DNA of 40,513 nucleotides from positions 1 through 40,513 of IMG/VR virus record IMGVR_UViG_3300027541_000501; one strand, written 5' to 3'. Under the pieces are notes generated by a model. The model worked only from the letters and a program-made list of their open reading frames with translations, was not told where the DNA came from and did not search any database. This DNA is from a virus. This document shows, piece by piece, positions 36,556 to 40,513 of this stretch (position 1 is its first letter; the number at the start of each line of letters is the position of its first letter). The position numbers and the translations under genes are program-made.

Positions 36556-37259
36556 TATTCTTTTTTGTTCCATAGGTTGTTTCTATACCAACCAGTAAGA
36601 ACTGATCCTACCTGCCAAATCCTTCTTTTATTATCTTTTCTAAGATCAGTATTTTCTACTGATTCCCAACGCTCACGTTTAATTGGAATGACTTGAAATA
36701 AAGGAGTCCCTTTTGGAACCAAGCCTTCAAAGCCATCTTTAACATAAAAAGGAATTCTTCCTGCTCCAAGAAGATCCTGGTCGCAATCGATGACTGCACT
36801 CATTGTCATAAATGGAGTATCGTATTGATTTAAAGGTTGTGTAATCAAAATGCTATAACCTGGCGGAGTTTTAATTAAATATGGATTGTGCCATGCATAA
36901 TGTTTATTTTCATATCCATTTGGGGCAGGCATTGGATGAGTTATTTCTGGACCACGAACCTGAAGTGGTTCCCAGTAATCTGTTCCTTGTTCTGCAGTTT
37001 GTCCTGGCCATCGGATTACAGATCCATGAACTCCTTGTTCAATAACTAAGTCTGTCCAAAGCTCTGCTGTGTAACCAGTCAAAAATGAATCCATAAATGG
37101 AACACATGCTCTCAATCCAGGATTCATTCCCCACTTTGTAAATTCCATTTTTTGGCCAAGAAACATTGGAGTTTTAGCATACCATTCAGGAACATAATTT
37201 TTTGCAGGCTTCATTAATGGAATATGCTCAAATGCAGAAGCAAATTGAATTTTTTGCAT
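36549..37259 (-). CDS. Phage protein of DUF6065-like type
   Basis: A 236-aa soluble protein. Motifs: VPEWYAKTP, GLRACVPFMDSFLTGYTAEL, KHYAWHNPYLIKTPPGYSIL, IPFYVKDGFEGLVPKGTPLF and a basic end with IWQVGSVLTGWYRNNLW. It resembles the protein at 18894-19643 in the 'G-P-L-F/Y' strand and overall order. It lies in one operon with the tryptophan halogenase. The family name is tentative; the function is unknown. Confidence 0.75.
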   Translation of the reverse strand: MQKIQFASAFEHIPLMKPAKNYVPEWYAKTPMFLGQKMEFTKWGMNPGLRACVPFMDSFLTGYTAELWTDLVIEQGVHGSVIRWPGQTAEQGTDYWEPLQVRGPEITHPMPAPNGYENKHYAWHNPYLIKTPPGYSILITQPLNQYDTPFMTMSAVIDCDQDLLGAGRIPFYVKDGFEGLVPKGTPLFQVIPIKRERWESVENTDLRKDNKRRIWQVGSVLTGWYRNNLWNKKEYH

Positions 37260-37459
37260 TAATTATTCTTTCCGAATTTTGCCCAAAGTCTTTCATGGAT
37301 ATAATACCCAAGAGACTCCCAAGCAATATAAATAAGAGCACCTAGGCTGGCATATTCCCATTCTCCAGTGAACAAGTATATAACTCCAGCAACTCCAACT
37401 AAATGGAATGTTTCCCAACTAAAAGTTTTTAACAAACTTCTTTTATTAGAATCAGACAT
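37259..37459 (-). CDS. DUF2061-like small membrane protein
   Basis: A 66-aa protein from ATG 37459 with GGAGG 7 nt upstream; a longer frame would overlap the neighbour. Two helices: KTFSWETFHLVGVAGVIYLF and ASLGALIYIAWESLGYYIHE, then a WAKFG end. The SWE...H.....WES.GYY.HE.LW pattern is that of DUF2061 (predicted membrane protein). Confidence 0.78.
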   Translation of the reverse strand: MSDSNKRSLLKTFSWETFHLVGVAGVIYLFTGEWEYASLGALIYIAWESLGYYIHERLWAKFGKNN

Positions 37460-37625
37460 TGCTTGCCTCCTCAGACAATCTTTTTCTGTGTTCAATACAT
37501 ACGTCAATAATTGGTCCTTCTTTACCAGACCATAAAACTTCTGCTTTCCCCCAACAACCTTTAATACGACAGGTATCAATAGGATGCTGTTGCATTTCTT
37601 CTTGACTCTTTAGTTCAAAATTCAT
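37452..37625 (-). CDS. 57-aa zinc-binding-like protein
   Basis: ATG 37625 with GGGAGG 6 nt upstream. Motif CRIKGC ... VCIEHRKRL, a CxxxxC...CxxH site, near residues 18-50. It overlaps both neighbours. Confidence 0.7.
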   Translation of the reverse strand: MNFELKSQEEMQQHPIDTCRIKGCWGKAEVLWSGKEGPIIDVCIEHRKRLSEEASNV

Positions 37626-37803
37626 CTTCTGCCTCCCTATCAATTGGTGTTGGTGCGGTTAGTAGAGAACCACATTCCGCACACTCACAGTCTAGCATAT
37701 ACATTGCTATTTCATAAGTTTCTGGATCAAATCTTGCTTTTATTTTTAACATGGCAGAGTTACAGTTTGGACATGCTGTAGTTGGTATGCCACGTAAATC
37801 CAT
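37615..37803 (-). CDS. Zinc-ribbon protein
   Basis: A 62-aa protein with CPNC and CECAEC, typical zinc-ribbon knuckles, and an acidic tail. 1 nt after the stop of the membrane protein gene. Function unknown. Confidence 0.75.
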   Translation of the reverse strand: MDLRGIPTTACPNCNSAMLKIKARFDPETYEIAMYMLDCECAECGSLLTAPTPIDREAEDEF

Positions 37804-37804
37804 T

Positions 37805-38101
37805 TTAACTCAATATCAAACCAAAATGCTTAGCAATTGACAATATTGCTAAAATCGACCATAAAATGTTAAACCAAATAATTGTTGGCAAAGTTTTTAC
37901 AGTAGAAGACCAGATTAGTGCTAAGCTTGAAATTAATGCAAAAATGTACAGCCACCAAAATTGTCTTCCAAGCAAAAGTCCTGGGAAAATGATAGCAATC
38001 TTTGTCATAAAGGCAAAAAACTCTACAGTATTTGGCCTATTCCAATAACTTTTAAATCGCATTGTTTTTAGTGCTTCAATCCATTGCGTTCTAAACTTCA
38101 T
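37805..38101 (-). CDS. Multi-pass membrane protein
   Basis: A 98-aa protein with three hydrophobic helices (about residues 28-47, 48-66 and 72-92; LIWSSTVKTLPTIIWFNILW among them). A basic amphipathic start (TQWIEALKTMRFKSYW) precedes them. It overlaps the halogenase stop by one base, so co-translation is likely. Not recognised. Confidence 0.75.
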   Translation of the reverse strand: MKFRTQWIEALKTMRFKSYWNRPNTVEFFAFMTKIAIIFPGLLLGRQFWWLYIFALISSLALIWSSTVKTLPTIIWFNILWSILAILSIAKHFGLILS

Positions 38102-39675
38102 TAGTTATCTCCTTGATGATAATGTTTCTTTAAATACTCATAATGCGTTGGTGCATCTTTAATAAAATCGTTCCATTTCTTTTGAGATTTCTCAGTTTTA
38201 ATAAAGAAATTTCCAGCAACCTGTTCATAATTTGTAGGATGCAAGTGTTGCCAATATGGAATAGATGCTGCATGTATTGGATACCACTCATGTCCTATTG
38301 CAATTGCATGGAATCCACTATCAATAGCAACTCTGTATGACTGATGCTGTGTTTTATTTACTAACTCTTCAATAAAGTTTGATTCAGTAGATGCCTCCCA
38401 AAGCTTTGGGGCAACATCTCTGGTTGTCATATACTTCCAAAATTCTGTGTCTCTTCTTGAACTTAATGTATAGTGATACTCCAAGAATGTGGCAAATGAT
38501 TCAAAATGCTTTCTTGTAATTCCATTATAGAAATCTCGATCTATAGCATTAAAATATCCACGAGCTAAGAATCTTGCCAACATCATTGCTGACTCATGAA
38601 TAAAGAATAAACCATTAGATTCTAGTGGCTCTAGAAATGCTGCAGATAAACCAATACCAACAACATTTTTTACCCATGTTCTTTCATAACATCCAGACTT
38701 AAAGAATATTTCTCTAAATGCTGAATCTTCTGGAACACGGTGAGCACCAATTCTATCTGCAAGATACTGCTTAAACTCTACAAGTGCTTCTTCTTTTGTT
38801 GTCCATCTATCTGAATATACATAACCAGTACCAATTCTTGAATACAATGGGGCATTCCAAACCCATCCATGCCCTAACGCTGTACAGTCTGTATACAAAT
38901 CAACTTCTTCATCTGGATTTTCATATTGAATTTGAACAGCCCATGCTTTATTTACTGGCAGTCTATCTTTTAGACTATAAAAAGGTTCATTCATTGATCC
39001 GCCCAAAAGCAGGCTCTTAAATCCAGTACAGTCAACAAAGATATCAGCATAAATTTCTCTGCCGTCTTCCAGTATAAGCTTTTCTACCCCATCATCATTT
39101 GTTACAATTTGAGATACATCTGCTTCAATATGCTTTACGCCTCTTGGCTTTGCAAAGTGTTCTGACAGCCATTCGGCAAATTTGATTGCATCAAAATGCA
39201 AAGCAAAATCTCTATCCATTGAGAATCTACCCAATTCTCCATTTTTAGGATTTTTTAATTTTCTAGAATTGAGTAAAACTGATTGTGGAAATAAAGATTC
39301 AACGTAACTTTGAGTAGTGGTTGTTTCTGGAAGATAATGTTTCATAACGTGCCAGTCATTTGCTCCTGGCAATTCACAGTTTTCTAATGTTGGGTGTCCA
39401 AATGGATAATGAAATCCTCCGTCACCAATTCTGTGGAAATTATTAAATTTAATACTTAGTTTGTATGATGCATCTGTAAAATGCATAAATTCTTTATGAT
39501 CAACTCCAATAGCATTTAGCCATGCTGGTAAACCAGCAAGTGTGCTTTCTCCTACTCCAATACTAGGAACATAGGGACTTTCAACAAGTGTTATATCTAC
39601 GTCTTTTAACTGTGAAACAAGGGTACTTGCGGTCATCCAACCAGCAGAACCGCCACCTACAATTACAATTTTCAA
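38101..39675 (-). CDS. Flavin-dependent tryptophan-halogenase family protein
   Basis: A 524-aa protein. N-terminal FAD motif VGGGSAGWMTA (GxGxxG, residues 7-13), GVGEST, the catalytic Lys76 region (YKLSIKFNNF), the halogenase motif WVWNAP (WxWxIP pattern, Ala for Ile), and PLESNG with the second active-site Glu. Family members use FADH2, O2 and chloride or bromide to halogenate aromatic rings. It needs an external flavin reductase, which is not visible here. Such genes are known as auxiliary genes in some cyanophages. Substrate unknown. Confidence 0.9.
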   Translation of the reverse strand: MKIVIVGGGSAGWMTASTLVSQLKDVDITLVESPYVPSIGVGESTLAGLPAWLNAIGVDHKEFMHFTDASYKLSIKFNNFHRIGDGGFHYPFGHPTLENCELPGANDWHVMKHYLPETTTTQSYVESLFPQSVLLNSRKLKNPKNGELGRFSMDRDFALHFDAIKFAEWLSEHFAKPRGVKHIEADVSQIVTNDDGVEKLILEDGREIYADIFVDCTGFKSLLLGGSMNEPFYSLKDRLPVNKAWAVQIQYENPDEEVDLYTDCTALGHGWVWNAPLYSRIGTGYVYSDRWTTKEEALVEFKQYLADRIGAHRVPEDSAFREIFFKSGCYERTWVKNVVGIGLSAAFLEPLESNGLFFIHESAMMLARFLARGYFNAIDRDFYNGITRKHFESFATFLEYHYTLSSRRDTEFWKYMTTRDVAPKLWEASTESNFIEELVNKTQHQSYRVAIDSGFHAIAIGHEWYPIHAASIPYWQHLHPTNYEQVAGNFFIKTEKSQKKWNDFIKDAPTHYEYLKKHYHQGDN

Positions 39676-39695
39676 TTTATTCTCTTTCTAATAAA

Positions 39696-39744
39696 GATTG
39701 GGGATATCATATATATTATACAATATCCCCAATCGGTTTGTAAA
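39696..39744 (-). promoter_or_regulatory. Halogenase promoter with -10 inside a 12-bp palindrome
   Basis: Minus strand TTTACA (39739-39744), 18 nt, TATAAT (39715-39720). GATTGGGGATAT (39696-39707) and ATATCCCCAATC (39723-39734) are perfect inverted repeats around the -10. The same hairpin could also terminate the gene on the right. Predicted start near 39708. Confidence 0.62.
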
Positions 39745-39754
39745 TAGATATTAT

Positions 39755-40513
39755 TTACTTCTTAAGAGTTACCTTAAGCTTAGGGAACTTAGCGTTCCAC
39801 TTCTTTGCTAGAGCATTAAACTCTGCAATATATGTAGCCTTTGCAAGATCAGCATCTGCCTTAGCCTTTGCTAGATCTACTACGGCCTTTGCTGCTGCTG
39901 CGTCTGCTGCAACCTTATCTGCTGCACGAGCAGCCTTTTCTGTTGCAAGGGCAGTCTCTGCTGCAGCCTTAGCAGCATTTGCTGCTGCAAGTTGTGCTGT
40001 AAGGTCTGCTACCTGTGCTGAAAGATCAGTTACGGCAATTACCTTTACTGCTGAAGATGATGGTGTGCTGAATCCAGTTACTGCTGTTGCCATATCTGCA
40101 GATGCAGCATATGCAACAATTGTTACTGGGCCAGTTGCTGGAGCAACAAACTTAACGTCTGCTGTACCAAAATTTGTTAGACCAGATCCTGTAGTTACAG
40201 TATTTGTGTCTAGGGTTGCACCATTAGCAATTGCTGAAATTGACTTTCCAGAAATCTTGTTTCCGAATACGTCAACTGCGCCAATTGTTACAGTGACTGA
40301 GGTACCTGCTGCTGCTGAATTTACTCCTGCTAGAGTAAGCTTATCAATTGCACCAGCAATTCCTTGTACATAATATGTTGTTGTGGTTCCACCATTTGTA
40401 ATGGCTACTGAACCAATTGCTGTCGTTTTAGTATATACATAAAACGTTGCTGTTGTACCTGTTCCAACATTCTGTGACCAAGTAGCAGATCCTGATGATG
40501 CTGTTACTGGAGC
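39755..40513 (-). CDS. Ig-like plus coiled-coil surface or virion protein, 5' end outside window
   Basis: The frame is open without a stop from the window edge to TAA 39755 (252 codons read), so the true start is beyond 40513. The visible N-terminal part has bacterial Ig-like repeats (GTSVTVTIGAVDVFGNKISG, VKFVAPATGPVTIVAYA). These are followed by a long Ala/Lys coiled coil (about residues 160-240: LSAQVADLTAQLAAANAAKA) and a basic C-terminus (FPKLKVTLKK). The layout suggests a trimeric fibre or a surface-attached protein. An internal ATG at 40093 is not the real start. Confidence 0.78.
   Translation of the reverse strand, partial: APVTASSGSATWSQNVGTGTTATFYVYTKTTAIGSVAITNGGTTTTYYVQGIAGAIDKLTLAGVNSAAAGTSVTVTIGAVDVFGNKISGKSISAIANGATLDTNTVTTGSGLTNFGTADVKFVAPATGPVTIVAYAASADMATAVTGFSTPSSSAVKVIAVTDLSAQVADLTAQLAAANAAKAAAETALATEKAARAADKVAADAAAAKAVVDLAKAKADADLAKATYIAEFNALAKKWNAKFPKLKVTLKK

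Noticed and set aside
40065-40373. Plus-strand frame at the right edge
   Set aside because: The minus strand has a continuous Ig-like and coiled-coil protein through the same bases.

Overview
The window looks like part of the genome of a tailed phage (Caudoviricetes) that probably infects an actinobacterium. The evidence is a block of tail-fibre genes with collagen-like and Mtd-type modules, a GP88-type protein, a DUF932 protein, an Lsr2-type mini-protein, PASTA domains, phage-like TAATG/ATGA gene overlaps, three tRNA genes, and short binding-site palindromes of the TGTGA-N6-TCACA (CRP/GlxR) type. The base composition is AT-rich, so a low-GC host such as the freshwater planktonic Actinobacteria is my guess. 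The host is inferred, not shown.

Layout. (1) 1-13055, minus strand: virion and tail-fibre genes, read right to left, with a holin-like gene upstream of them. Embedded in the block are a PASTA-proline-Hint protein and four tandem double-stranded beta-helix genes: two complete 2OG-Fe(II) oxygenases alternating with two that have lost metal ligands. (2) 13098-16119, minus: an adenosylcobalamin-dependent ribonucleotide reductase (nrdJ) and a glycosyltransferase. (3) 16204-18575, plus: a lysozyme/transglycosylase-like lysis gene, small zinc-binding proteins and a small non-coding RNA. (4) 18580-19643, minus: three genes, the last apparently leaderless. (5) 19764-32306, plus: about 40 small early-type genes. 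Many have a private promoter built to one plan: a CRP-like palindrome, a TGTCGG box exactly 10 nt before TATAAT, then a leader ending in (AAC)GAAAGGA. GP88, DUF932 and Api92-like genes, tRNA-Asp, a second structured RNA and an Lsr2-like gene are here. (6) 32307-32730: an AT-rich gap with repeats. (7) 32733-40513, minus: S-adenosylmethionine decarboxylase, cobalamin adenosyltransferase, SSB, tRNA-Thr, tRNA-Gly, a third 2OG oxygenase, small membrane and zinc proteins, a flavin-dependent tryptophan-halogenase homologue, and an Ig-like/coiled-coil surface protein cut by the window edge.

How the parts may work together. The adenosyltransferase can make the cofactor that NrdJ needs, so the phage carries a two-gene deoxynucleotide supply. 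Prolyl-hydroxylase-like oxygenases sit in the same block as collagen-like fibres, which suggests modification of virion proteins. The plus-strand early region looks like a regulon with shared transcriptional signals (CRP-like site, TGTCGG box) and a shared translational signal (GAAAGGA). Two RNA hairpins, at 29987-30001 and 31890-31925, display loops complementary to that translational signal. This proposed RNA-based control of a whole set of Shine-Dalgarno sequences is the most unusual thing I see here; it is an inference from complementarity.
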